Shown here one piece after another: positions 13,401-27,034 of a DNA stretch of 64,000 nucleotides. Each line of letters starts with the position of its first letter. Position 1 is the first letter of the stretch. Origin of the DNA: Symsagittifera roscoffensis (taxonomy: Eukaryota > Xenacoelomorpha > Acoela > Convolutidae); assembly GCF_963678635.1 (NCBI RefSeq), contig NC_087064.1, forward strand, positions 46,297,346 to 46,361,345, read 5' to 3'. A model generated the notes under the pieces. That model saw only the letters and a program-made list of their open reading frames with translations, ran no database searches and had not been told where the DNA came from. Position numbers and translations under genes: made by a program.

Positions 13401-16174
13401 AAATCAGTTCGCGAAAAGTTTCAGTTTTTCTAAGCAAGCTTTTAAAGCTGAAACTTTGGATTATTTCAAACTATTTCATAGTTTGGATAGGTGCTCGAGA
13501 AATTTAAATTTTTCTAAGCAAGACTTTTAAGCTATAAAACGTTGAAATTTTTTAATATATTAAATGAAATATTGAAAAATGACATATGATATATTTAAAT
13601 GAAATATTGAATGAAAAATGTGATATTTAATGAAACAAAGCGGGTCACTAAAAACTTGTTCAGCAAGTTATTCGAAACTTTGAAGTTACTCAAAACTTCG
13701 TTAACTGCGACAACTGTTCAGTCTATGATTTAACCTCGAAATTTTTCAAAGTATTTCTGGGAAAGCTTATAGAGCTATGCAAATTTGAAAAATTTCTTTC
13801 ATAATTCGAGAAATACGCGAAAAGCTTTAAAATTTTTCAAGTAAGCTAATCAAGCTTCGTGAAAAAATTGTTTTTCTAATCAAGCTGTTAAAGCTGCGAA
13901 ACTTTGAAATATTTTAAGTCATTTGTTGGAACGAATCAGTTCGCGAAAAGTTTCAGTTTTTCTAAGCAAGCTTTTAAAGCTGAAACTTTGTATTATTTCA
14001 AACTATTTCATAGATTGAATCGACGCTCGAGAAATTTAAGTTTTTCTAAGCAAGAATTTTAAGCTATGAAACGTTGAAATTTTATCAAGTTACTTCATCA
14101 CTAAATCGGTTCGCAAAAAATTGAAGTTTTTGCCAGCAAGCTATGAAACGATGAAATATTTCCAATTAATTATAAAACCGAATCAGTTCGCAAAAATTTA
14201 AAATTTTCTAAGCAAGGTTTAAATCCAAGAAACTTCAAAATATTAGAGGTTATTTCGTAGACTGAAACGGATCACGAAAAGCTTTAAAATTTTTGAAGTA
14301 AGCTAATCAAGCTATGAAACTTTGCAACTTTGCTTCGTGAAAAAATTGTTTTTCTAATCAAGCTGTTAAAGCTGCGAAACTTTGAAATATTTTAAGTCAT
14401 TTCTTGGAACGAATCAGTTCGCGAAAAGTTTCAGTTTTTCTAAGCAAGCTTTTAAAGCTGAAAATTTGGATTATTTCAAACTACTTCATAGATTGAATCG
14501 GTGCGCAAAAAATCTAAGTTTTTCTAAGCAAGACCTTTAAGCTAGGAAACGTGGAATTTTTTTCAAGTTACTTCATACACTGAATCGATTCGCGAAAAAT
14601 TTAAATTTTTCTACGCAAGCTTTTCAGACTTAAAATTTTGAGAAGACTCCAGTTATTTCTTGGACCAAATAGCATGCTTTTAAAGCTATGATCCTTTGAA
14701 AAAAAAACGAGATATTGAATGAAACAAAGCGGATCACTTAAAACATGTTCAAGCAAGTTATTCGGAACTTTGAAGCTATTCAAAACTTTGTTAACTGCGA
14801 CACTTAAATTTTTTGACACCTGTTCAGTCTATAATTTAACCCGGAAATTTTTCAAAGTGTTTCTGGGAAAGCTTATAGAGCTATGCAAATTTGAAAAATT
14901 TCTTCTATGATTCGAGCAATACGCGAAAAGCTTAAAAATTTTCAAAGCAAGCTAATCAAGCTAATAAAATCTGAATTCTTTCACGTTATTTCGTAGACCG
15001 AATCAATTTCTAAGCAAGGTTTAAAGCTATGAAACATTGAAAAATTGCAAGATAATTCATAGAGTGAATCAGTTCGCAAAAAGCTTCAAGTTTTTCGAAG
15101 CAAGCTAATCAAGCTATGAAACTTTGAAAAAATGCAGGTTATTTCGTGAACTAAGACGGTTCGCGAAAACTTTGAAGTTTTACAAGGAAGCTTTAAAAGC
15201 AATGAAATTTTGAATTATTACAAGTTATTTCATAGACTGAAACGGATCACGAAACGCTTTAAGTTTTTTGAGGTAAGCTAATCAAGCTATGAAACTTTGA
15301 AACTTCGACTCGTGAAAAAATTGTTTTTCTAAGCAAGCTGTTAAAGCTACGAAACTTTGAATTATTTCAAGTCATTTCTTGGAACAAATCAGTTCGCGAA
15401 AAGTTTCAGTTTTTCTAAGCAAGCTTTTAAAGCTGAAACTTTGGATTATTTCAAACTATTTCATAGATTGAATAGGTGCTCGAGAAATTTAAATTTTTCT
15501 AAGCAAGACTTTTAAGCTATAAAAGGTTGAAATTTTTTAATATATTAAATGAAATATTGAAAAATGACATATGATATATTTAAATGAAATATTGAATGAA
15601 AAATGTGATATTTAATGAAACAAAGCGGGTCACTAAAAACTTGTTCAAGCAAGTTATTCGAAACTTTGAAGTTACTCAAAACTTCGTTAACTGCGACACC
15701 TGTTCAGTCTGTGATTTAACCTCGAAATTTTTCAAAGTATTTCTGGGAAAGCTTATAGAGCTATGCAAATTTGAAAAATTTCTTTCATAATTCGAGAAAA
15801 ACGCGAAAAGCTTAAAAGTTTTCTAGGCAAGCTAATCAAGCTAATAAAATCTGAATTCTTTCACGTTATTTCGTAGACCGAATCAATTTCTAAGCAAGGT
15901 TTAAAGCTATGAAACATTGAAAAATTGCAAGATAATTTATAGAGTGAATCAGTTCGCAAAAAGCTTCAAGTTTTTCGAAGCAAGCTAATCAAGCTATGGA
16001 ACTTTGAAAAAATTCAGGTTATCTCGTGAACTAAGACGGTTCGCGAAAACTTTGAAGTTTTATAAGGAAGCTTTAAAAGCAATGAAATTTTGAATTATTA
16101 CAAGTTATTTCATAGACTGAAACGGATCACGAAAAGCTTTAAGTTTTTTGAAGAAAGCTAATCAAGCTATGAAA
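10445..16174. repeat. 2,865-bp higher-order repeat, two tandem copies
   Basis: Anchors at 11854 and 14719, and at 12731 and 15596, are each 2,865 bp apart. The match runs from about 10,445-13,309 to 13,310-16,174. Each copy contains two of the AT-rich variant segments. From about 14,400 the same sequence also repeats at a 1,854-bp offset (14719 to 16573, 15596 to 17450), so a second register of unequal exchange overlaps the first. Confidence 0.85.
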
Positions 16175-17059
16175 CTTTGAAACTTCGCTTCGTGAAAAAA
16201 TTGTTTTTCTAAGTAAGCTGTTAAAGCTACGAAACTTTAAATGTTTCAAGTTATTTCTTGGAACAAATCAGTTCGCGAAAAGTTTCAGTTTTTCTAAGCA
16301 AGCTTTTAAAGCTGAAAATTTGGATTATTTCAAACTATTTCATAGATTGAATCGGTGCGCAAAAAACTTAAGTTTTTCTAAGCAAGACCTTTAAGCTAGG
16401 AAACGTGGAATTTTTTTCAAGTTACTTCATACACTGAATCGATTCGCGAAAAATTTAAATTTTTCTACGCAAGCTTTTCAGACTTAAAATTTTGAGAAGA
16501 CTCCAGTTATTTCTTGGACCAAATAGCATGCTTTTAAAGCTATGATCCTTTGAAAAAAAAACTAGATATTGAATGAAACAAAGCGGATCACTTAAAACAT
16601 GTTCAAGCAAGTTATTCGGAACTTTGAAGCTATTCAAAATTTTGTTAACTGCGACACTTAAATTTTTTGACACTTGTTCAGTCTATAATTTAACCCGGAA
16701 ATTTTTCAAAGTGTTTCTGGGAAAGCTTATAGAGCTATGCAAATTTGAAAAATTTCTTCCATGATTCGAGCAATACGCGAAAAGCTTAAAAATTTTCAAA
16801 GCAAGCTAATCAAGCTAATAAAATCTGAATTCTTTCACGTTATTTCGTAGACCGAATCAATTTCTAAGCAAGGTTTAAAGCTATGAAACATTGAAAAATT
16901 GCAAGATAATTCATAGAGTGAATCAGTTCGCAAAAAGCTTCAAGTTTTTCGAAGCAAGCTAATCAAGCTATGAAACTTTGAAAAAATGCAGGTTATTTCG
17001 TGAACTAAGACGGTTCGCGAAAACTTTGAAGTTTTACAAGGAAGCTTTAAAAGCAATGA

Positions 17060-20000
17060 AATTTTGAATTATTACAAGTTATTTCATAGACTGAAACGGA
17101 TCACGAAACGCTTTAAGTTTTTTGAGGTAAGCTAATCAAGCTATGAAACTTTGAAACTTCGACTCGTGAAAAAATTATTTTTCTAAGCAAGCTGTTAAAG
17201 CTACGAAACTTTGAATTATTTCAAGTCATTTCTTGGAACAAATCAGTTCGCGAAAAGTTTCAGTTTTTCTAAGCAAGCTTTTAAAGCTGAAACTTTGGAT
17301 TATTTCAAACTATTTCATAGATTGAATAGGTGCTCGAGAAATTTAAATTTTTCTAAGCAAGACTTTTAAGCTATAAAAGGTTGAAATTTTTTAATATATT
17401 AAATGAAATATTGAAAAATGACATATGATATATTTAAATGAAATATTGAATGAAAAATGTGATATTTAATGAAACAAAGCGGGTCACTAAAAACTTGTTC
17501 AAGCAAGTTATTCGAAACTTTGAAGTTACTCAAAACTTCGTTAACTGCGACACCTGTTCAGTCTGTGATTTAACCTCGAAATTTTTCAAAGTATTTCTGG
17601 GAAAGCTTATAGAGCTATGCAAATTTGAAAAATTTCTTTCATAATTCGAGAAAAACGCGAAAAGCTTAAAAGTTTTCTAGGCAAGCTAATCAAGCTAATA
17701 AAATCTGAATTCTTTCACGTTATTTCGTAGACCGAATCAATTTCTAAGCAAGGTTTAAAGCTATGAAACATTGAAAAATTGCAAGATAATTTATAGAGTG
17801 AATCAGTTCGCAAAAAGCTTCAAGTTTTTCGAAGCAAGCTAATCAAGCTATGGAACTTTGAAAAAATTCAGGTTATCTCGTGAACTAAGACGGTTCGCGA
17901 AAACTTTGAAGTTTTATAAGGAAGCTTTAAAAGCAATGAAATTTTGAATTATTACAAGTTATTTCATAGACTGAAACGGATCACGAAAAGCTTTAAGTTT
18001 TTTGAAGTAAGCTAATCAAGCTATGAAACTTTGAAACTTCGCTTCGTGAAAAAATTGTTTTTCTAAGTAAGCTGTTAAAGCTACGAAACTTTAAATGTTT
18101 CAAGTTATTTCTTGGAACGAATCAGTTCGCGAAAAATTCAGTTTTTCTAAGCAAGCTTTTAAAGCTGAAACTTTGTATTATTTCAAACTATTTCATAGAT
18201 TGAATCGACGCTCGAGAAATTTAAGTTTTTCTAAGCGAGAATTTTAAGCTATGAAACGTTGAAATTGTATCAAGTTACTTCACACACTGAATCGGTTCGC
18301 GAAAAAAATTAAATTTTTCTGAGCAAGCTTTTAGGACAAGAAAATTTCAAAGGACTCCACTTATTTCTTGGACCGAGTCAGTTCCCGAAACATTTAAGTT
18401 TTTCTAAGCAAGCAGTTTCAGTTTTTCAAAGCAAGCTATTGAAGCTATGAAATTTTGAAATACTTCAAGTTATTTCAAAAACCACATCAATTCGCGAAAT
18501 TTTTTTCGAAGCAAGCTAATCAAGCTATGAAACTTTGAAAAAATGCAGGTTATTTCGTGGACTAAAACGGTTCGCGAAAACTTTGAAGTTTTGCAAGGAA
18601 GCTTTAAATGCTTTGATATTTTGAATTATTACAAGTTATTTCATAGACTGAAAGGGATCACGAAAAGCTTTAAGTTTTTTGAGGTAAGCTAATCAAGCTA
18701 TGAAACTTCGCTTCGTGAAAAAACTGTTTTTCTAAGCAACCTATTGAAGCTATGATCCTTTGAAAAAAAAAACGAGATATTGAATGAAACAAAGCGGATC
18801 ACTTAAAACATGTTCAAGCAAGTTATTCGGAACTTTGAAGCTATTCAAAACTTTGTTAACTGCGACACTTAAATTTTTTGCCACCTGTTCAGTCTATAAT
18901 TTAACCCGGCAATTTTTCAAAGTGTTTCTGGGAAAGCTTATAGAGCTATGCAAATTTGAAAAATTTCTTCCATGATTCGAGCAATACGCGAAAAGCTTAA
19001 AAGTTTTCAAAGCAAGCTAATCAAGCTAATAAAATCTGAATTCTTTCACGTTATTTCGTAGACCGAATCAATTTCTAAGCAAGGTTTAAAGCTATGAAAC
19101 ATTGAAAAATTGCAAGATAATTCATGGAGTGAATCAGTTCGCAAAAAGCTTCAAGTTTTTCGAAGCAAGCTAATCAAGCTATGAAACTTTGAAAAAATGC
19201 AGGTTATTTCGTGAACTAAGACGGTTCGCGAAAACTTTGAAGTTTTACAAGGAAGCTTTAAAAGCAATGAAATTTTGAATTATTACAAGTTATTTCATAG
19301 ACTGAAACGGATCACGAAACGCTTTAAGTTTTTTGAGGTAAGCTAATCAAGCTATGAAACTTTGAAACATCGATTCGTGAAAAAATTATTTTTCTAAGCA
19401 AGCTGTTAAAGCTACGAAACTTTGAAATATTTCAAGTCATTTCTTGGAACGAATCAGTTCGCGAAAAGTTTCAGTTTTTCTAAGCAAGCTTTTAAAGCTG
19501 AAACTTTGGATTACAAGGAAGCTTTAAAAGCAATGAAATTTTGAATTATTACAAGTTATTTCATAGACTGAAACGGATCACGAAAAGCTTTAAGTTTTTT
19601 GAGGTAAGCTAATCAAGCTATGAAACTTTGAAAAAATGCAGGTTATTTCGTGAACTAAGACGGTTCGCGAAAACTTTGAAGTTTTAAAGGAAGCTTTAAA
19701 AGCAATGAAATTTTGAATTATTACAAGTTATTTCATAGACTGAAACGGATCACGAAAAGCTTTAAGTTTTTTGAGGTAAGCTAATCAAGCTATGAAACTT
19801 TGAAACTTCGCTTCGTGAAAAAATTGTTTTTCTAAGCAAGCTGTTAAAGCTACGAAACTTTGAAATATTTCAAGTCATTTCTTGGAACGAATCAGTTCGC
19901 GAAAAGTTTCAGTTTTTCTAAGCAAGCTTTTAAAGCTGAAACTTTGGATTATTTCAAACTATTTCATAGATTGAATAGGTGCTCGAGAAATTTAAGTTTT

Positions 20001-23000
20001 TCTAAGCAAGAATTTTAAGCTAAGAAACGTTGAAATTTTATCAAGTTACTTCACACACTGAATCGGTTCGCGAAAAAAATTAAATTTTTCTGAGCAAGCT
20101 TTTAGGACAAGAAAATTTCAAAGGACTCCACTTATTTCTTGGACCGAGTCCGTTCCCCAAAACACTTAAGTTTTTCTAAGCAAGCTAATCAAGCTTTGAA
20201 ACTTTGAAAAAATGCAGGATATTTCGTGAACTAAGACGGTTCGCGAAAACTTTGAAGTTTTACAAGGAAGCTTTAAAAGCAATGAAATTTTGAATTATTA
20301 CAAGTTATTTCATAGACTGAAACGGATCACGAAAAGCTTTAAGTTTTTTGAGGTAAGCTAATCAAGCTATGAAACTTTGAAAAAATCCAGGTTATTTCGT
20401 GAACTAAGACGGTTCGCGAAAACTTTGAAGTTTTAAAGGAAGCTTTAAAAGCAATGAAATTTTGAATTATTACAAGTTATTTCATAGACTGAAACGGATC
20501 ACGAAAAGCTTTAAGTTTTTTGAGGTAAGCTAATCAAGCTATGAAACTTTGAAACTTCGCTTCGTGAAAAAATTGTTTTTCTAAGCAAGCTGTTAAAGCT
20601 GAAACTTTGTATTATTTCAAACTATTTCATAGATTGAATCGACGCTCGAGAAATTTAAGTTTTTCTAAGCGAGAATTTTAAGCTATGAAACGTTGAAATT
20701 GTATCAAGTTACTTCACACACTGAATCGGTTCGCGAAAAAAATTAAATTTTTCTGAGCAAGCTTTTAGGACAAGAAAATTTCAAAGGACTCCACTTATTT
20801 CTTGGACCGAGTCAGTTCCCGAAACATTTAAGTTTTTCTAAGCAAGCATTTAAGCAAGCAGTTTCAGTTTTTCAAAGCAAGCTATTGAAGCTATGAAATT
20901 TTGAAATACTTCAAGTTATTTCAAAAACCAAATCAATTCGCGAAGTTTTTTTCGAAGCAAGCTAATCAAGCTATGAAACTTTGAAAAAATGCAGGTTATT
21001 TCGTGGACTAAAACGGTTCGCGAAAACTTTGAAGTTTTGCAAGGAAGCTTTAAATGCTTTGATATTTTGAATTATTACAAGTTATTTCATAGACTGAAAC
21101 GGATCACGAAACGCTTTAAGTTTTTTGAGGTAAGCTAATCAAGCTATGAAACTTTGAAACTTCGACTCGTGAAAAAATTATTTTTCTAAGCAAGCTGTTA
21201 AAGCTACGAAACTTTGAATTATTTCAAGTCATTTCTTGGAACAAATCAGTTCGCGAAAAGTTTCAGTTTTTCTAAGCAAGCTTTTAAAGCTGAAACTTTG
21301 GATTATTTCAAACTATTTCATAGATTGAATAGGTGCTCGAGAAATTTAAATTTTTCTAAGCAAGACTTTTAAGCTATAAAAGGTTGAAATTTTTTAATAT
21401 ATTAAATGAAATATTGAAAAATGACAGATGATATATTTAAATGAAATATTGAATGAAAAATGTGATATTTAATGAAACAAAGCGGGTCACTAAAAACTTG
21501 TTCAAGCAAGTTATTCGAAACTTTGAAGTTACTCAAAACTTCGTTAACTGCGACACCTGTTCAGTCTGTGATTTAACCTCGAAATTTTTCAAAGTATTTC
21601 TGGGAAAGCTTATAGAGCTATGCAAATTTGAAAAATTTCTTTCATAATTCGAGAAAAACGCGAAAAGCTTAAAAGTTTTCTAGGCAAGCTAATCAAGCTA
21701 ATAAAATCTGAATTCTTTCACGTTATTTCGTAGACCGAATCAATTTCTAAGCAAGGTTTAAAGCTATGAAACATTGAAAAATTGCAAGATAATTTATAGA
21801 GTGAATCAGTTCGCAAAAAGCTTCAAGTTTTTCGAAGCAAGCTAATCAAGCTATGGAACTTTGAAAAAATTCAGGTTATCTCGTGAACTAAGACGGTTCG
21901 CGAAAACTTTGAAGTTTTATAAGGAAGCTTTAAAAGCAATGAAATTTTGAATTATTACAAGTTATTTCATAGACTGAAACGGATCACGAAAAGCTTTAAG
22001 TTTTTTGAAGTAAGCTAATCAAGCTATGAAACTTTGAAACTTCGCTTCGTGAAAAAATTGTTTTTCTAAGTAAACTGTTAAAGCTACGAAACTTTAAATG
22101 TTTCAAGTTATTTCTTGGAACGAATCAGTTCGCGAAAAATTCAGTTTTTCTAAGCAAGCTTTTAAAGCTGAAACTTTGTATTATTTCAAACTATTTCATA
22201 GATTGAATCGACGCTCGAGAAATTTAAGTTTTTCTAAGCGAGAATTTTAAGCTATGAAACGTTGAAATTGTATCAAGTTACTTCACACACTGAATCGGTT
22301 CGCGAAAAAAATTAAATTTTTCTGAGCAAGCTTTTAGGACAAGAAAATTTCAAAGGACTCCACTTATTTCTTGGACCGAGTCAGTTCCCGAAACATTTAA
22401 GTTTTTCTAAGCAAGCAGTTTCAGTTTTTCAAAGCAAGCTATTGAAGCTATGAAATTTTGAAATACTTCAAGTTATTTCAAAAACCACATCAATTCGCGA
22501 AATTTTTTTCGAAGCAAGCTAATCAAGCTATGAAACTTTGAAAAAATGCAGGTTATTTCGTGGACTAAAACGGTTCGCGAAAACTTTGAAGTTTTGCAAG
22601 GAAGCTTTAAATGCTTTGATATTTTGAATTATTACAAGTTATTTCATAGACTGAAAGGGATCACGAAAAGCTTTAAGTTTTTTGAGGTAAGCTAATCAAG
22701 CTATGAAACTTCGCTTCGTGAAAAAACTGTTTTTCTAAGCAACCTATTGAAGCTATGATCCTTTGAAAAAAAAAACGAGATATTGAATGAAACAAAGCGG
22801 ATCACTTAAAACATGTTCAAGCAAGTTATTCGGAACTTTGAAGCTATTCAAAACTTTGTTAACTGCGACACTTAAATTTTTTGCCACCTGTTCAGTCTAT
22901 AATTTAACCCGGCAATTTTTCAAAGTGTTTCTGGGAAAGCTTATAGAGCTATGCAAATTTGAAAAATTTCTTCCATGATTCGAGCAATACGCGAAAAGCT

Positions 23001-24853
23001 TAAAAGTTTTCAAAGCAAGCTAATCAAGCTAATAAAATCTGAATTCTTTCACGTTATTTCGTAGACCGAATCAATTTCTAAGCAAGGTTTAAAGCTATGA
23101 AACATTGAAAAATTGCAAGATAATTCATGGAGTGAATCAGTTCGCAAAAAGCTTCAAGTTTTTCGAAGCAAGCTAATCAAGCTATGAAACTTTGAAAAAA
23201 TGCAGGTTATTTCGTGAACTAAGACGGTTCGCGAAAACTTTGAAGTTTTACAAGGAAGCTTTAAAAGCAATGAAATTTTGAATTATTACAAGTTATTTCA
23301 TAGACTGAAACGGATCACGAAACGCTTTAAGTTTTTTGAGGTAAGCTAATCAAGCTATGAAACTTTGAAACATCGATTCGTGAAAAAATTATTTTTCTAA
23401 GCAAGCTGTTAAAGCTACGAAACTTTGAAATATTTCAAGTCATTTCTTGGAACGAATCAGTTCGCGAAAAGTTTCAGTTTTTCTAAGCAAGCTTTTAAAG
23501 CTGAAACTTTGGATTACAAGGAAGCTTTAAAAGCAATGAAATTTTGAATTATTACAAGTTATTTCATAGACTGAAACGGATCACGAAAAGCTTTAAGTTT
23601 TTTGAGGTAAGCTAATCAAGCTATGAAACTTTGAAAAAATGCAGGTTATTTCGTGAACTAAGACGGTTCGCGAAAACTTTGAAGTTTTAAAGGAAGCTTT
23701 AAAAGCAATGAAATTTTGAATTATTACAAGTTATTTCATAGACTGAAACGGATCACGAAAAGCTTTAAGTTTTTTGAGGTAAGCTAATCAAGCTATGAAA
23801 CTTTGAAACTTCGCTTCGTGAAAAAATTGTTTTTCTAAGCAAGCTGTTAAAGCTACGAAACTTTGAAATATTTCAAGTCATTTCTTGGAACGAATCAGTT
23901 CGCGAAAAGTTTCAGTTTTTCTAAGCAAGCTTTTAAAGCTGAAACTTTGGATTATTTCAAACTATTTCATAGATTGAATAGGTGCTCGAGAAATTTAAGT
24001 TTTTCTAAGCAAGAATTTTAAGCTAAGAAACGTTGAAATTTTATCAAGTTACTTCACACACTGAATCGGTTCGCGAAAAAAATTAAATTTTTCTGAGCAA
24101 GCTTTTAGGACAAGAAAATTTCAAAGGACTCCACTTATTTCTTGGACCGAGTCCGTTCCCCAAAACACTTAAGTTTTTCTAAGCAAGCTAATCAAGCTTT
24201 GAAACTTTGAAAAAATGCAGGATATTTCGTGAACTAAGACGGTTCGCGAAAACTTTGAAGTTTTACAAGGAAGCTTTAAAAGCAATGAAATTTTGAATTA
24301 TTACAAGTTATTTCATAGACTGAAACGGATCACGAAAAGCTTTAAGTTTTTTGAGGTAAGCTAATCAAGCTATGAAACTTTGAAAAAATCCAGGTTATTT
24401 CGTGAACTAAGACGGTTCGCGAAAACTTTGAAGTTTTAAAGGAAGCTTTAAAAGCAATGAAATTTTGAATTATTACAAGTTATTTCATAGACTGAAACGG
24501 ATCACGAAAAGCTTTAAGTTTTTTGAGGTAAGCTAATCAAGCTATGAAACTTTGAAACTTCGCTTCGTGAAAAAATTGTTTTTCTAAGCAAGCTGTTAAA
24601 GCTGAAACTTTGTATTATTTCAAACTATTTCATAGATTGAATCGACGCTCGAGACATTTAAGTTTTTCTAAGCGAGAATTTTAAGCTATGAAACGTTGAA
24701 ATTGTATCAAGTTACTTCACACACTGAATCGGTTCGCGAAAAAAATTAAATTTTTCTGAGCAAGCTTTTAGGACAAGAAAATTTCAAAGGACTCCACTTA
24801 TTTCTTGGACCGAGTCAGTTCCCGAAACATTTAAGTTTTTCTAAGCAAGCAGT
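17060..24853. repeat. 4,003-bp tandem duplication inside satellite A
   Basis: Anchors 17450/21453 and 18784/22787 are both 4,003 bp apart. Copy one spans about 17,060-20,850 and copy two about 21,063-24,853. They are nearly identical, and their ends differ by an ATTTAAGCAAGC indel at about 20,850. Both contain the fused junction CTTTGGATTACAAGGAAGC, which marks an internal deletion shared by descent. Confidence 0.88.
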
Positions 24854-27034
24854 TTCAGTTTTTCAAAGCAAGCTATTGAAGCTATGAAATTTTGAAATAC
24901 TTCAAGTTATTTCAAAAACCACATCAATTCGCGAAATTTTTTTCGAAGCAAGCTAATCAAGCTATGAAACTTTGAAAAAATGCAGGTTATTTCGTGGACT
25001 AAAACGGTTCGCGAAAACTTTGAAGTTTTGCAAGGAAGCTTTAAATGCTTTGATATTTTGAATTATTACAAGTTATTTCATAGACTGAAAGGGATCACGA
25101 AAAGCTTTAAGTTTTTTGAGGTAAGCTAATCAAGCTATGAAACTTCGCTTCGTGAAAAAACTGTTTTTCTAAGCAACCTATTGAAGCTATGATCCTTTGA
25201 AAAAAAAAACGAGATATTGAATGAAACAAAGCGGATCACTTAAAACATGTTCAAGCAAGTTATTCGGAACTTTGAAGCTATTCAAAACTTTGTTAACTGC
25301 GACACTTAAATTTTTTGCCACCTGTTCAGTCTATAATTTAACCCGGCAATTTTTCAAAGTGTTTCTGGGAAAGCTTATAGAGCTATGCAAATTTGAAAAA
25401 TTTCTTCCATGATTCGAGCAATACGCGAAAAGCTTAAAAGTTTTCAAAGCAAGCTAATCAAGCTAATAAAATCTGAATTCTTTCACGTTATTTCGTAGAC
25501 CGAATCAATTTCTAAGCAAGGTTTAAAGCTATGAAACATTGAAAAATTGCAAGATAATTCATGGAGTGAATCAGTTCGCAAAAAGCTTCAAGTTTTTCGA
25601 AGCAAGCTAATCAAGCTATGAAACTTTGAAAAAATGCAGGTTATTTCGTGAACTAAGACGGTTCGCGAAAACTTTGAAGTTTTACAAGGAAGCTTTAAAA
25701 GCAATGAAATTTTGAATTATTACAAGTTATTTCATAGACTGAAACGGATCACGAAACGCTTTAAGTTTTTTGAGGTAAGCTAATCAAGCTATGAAACTTT
25801 GAAACATCGATTCGTGAAAAAATTATTTTTCTAAGCAAGCTGTTAAAGCTACGAAACTTTGAAATATTTCAAGTCATTTCTTGGAACGAATCAGTTCGCG
25901 AAAAGTTTCAGTTTTTCTAAGCAAGCTTTTAAAGCTGAAACTTTGGATTACAAGGAAGCTTTAAAAGCAATGAAATTTTGAATTATTACAAGTTATTTCA
26001 TAGACTGAAACGGATCACGAAAAGCTTTAAGTTTTTTGAGGTAAGCTAATCAAGCTATGAAACTTTGAAAAAATGCAGGTTATTTCGTGAACTAAGACGG
26101 TTCGCGAAAACTTTGAAGTTTTAAAGGAAGCTTTAAAAGCAATGAAATTTTGAATTATTACAAGTTATTTCATAGACTGAAACGGATCACGAAAAGCTTT
26201 AAGTTTTTTGAGGTAAGCTAATCAAGCTATGAAACTTTGAAACTTCGCTTCGTGAAAAAATTGTTTTTCTAAGCAAGCTGTTAAAGCTACGAAACTTTGA
26301 AATATTTCAAGTCATTTCTTGGAACGAATCAGTTCGCGAAAAGTTTCAGTTTTTCTAAGCAAGCTTTTAAAGCTGAAACTTTGGATTATTTCAAACTATT
26401 TCATAGATTGAATAGGTGCTCGAGAAATTTAAGTTTTTCTAAGCAAGAATTTTAAGCTAAGAAACGTTGAAATTTTATCAAGTTACTTCACACACTGAAT
26501 CGGTTCGCGAAAAAAATTAAATTTTTCTGAGCAAGCTTTTAGGACAAGAAAATTTCAAAGGACTCCACTTATTTCTTGGACCGAGTCCGTTCCCCAAAAC
26601 ACTTAAGTTTTTCTAAGCAAGCTAATCAAGCTTTGAAACTTTGAAAAAATGCAGGATATTTCGTGAACTAAGACGGTTCGCGAAAACTTTGAAGTTTTAC
26701 AAGGAAGCTTTAAAAGCAATGAAATTTTGAATTATTACAAGTTATTTCATAGACTGAAACGGATCACGAAAAGCTTTAAGTTTTTTGAGGTAAGCTAATC
26801 AAGCTATGAAACTTTGAAAAAATCCAGGTTATTTCGTGAACTAAGACGGTTCGCGAAAACTTTGAAGTTTTAAAGGAAGCTTTAAAAGCAATGAAATTTT
26901 GAATTATTACAAGTTATTTCATAGACTGAAACGGATCACGAAAAGCTTTAAGTTTTTTGAGGTAAGCTAATCAAGCTATGAAACTTTGAAACTTCGCTTC
27001 GTGAAAAAATTGTTTTTCTAAGCAAGCTGTTAAA
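24837..27034. repeat. Third copy of a 2.2-kb sub-block (2,434-bp offset)
   Basis: This stretch repeats 22,403-24,600 (offset 2,434 bp), which itself repeats 18,400-20,597. All three copies share the CTTTGGATTACAAGG deletion junction and the TCCCCAAAACACTTAAG variant. The copies separate at about 27,030, where a GCTACGAAAC monomer replaces the shortened GCTGAAAC version. The block therefore amplified at least twice with different boundaries. Confidence 0.85.
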
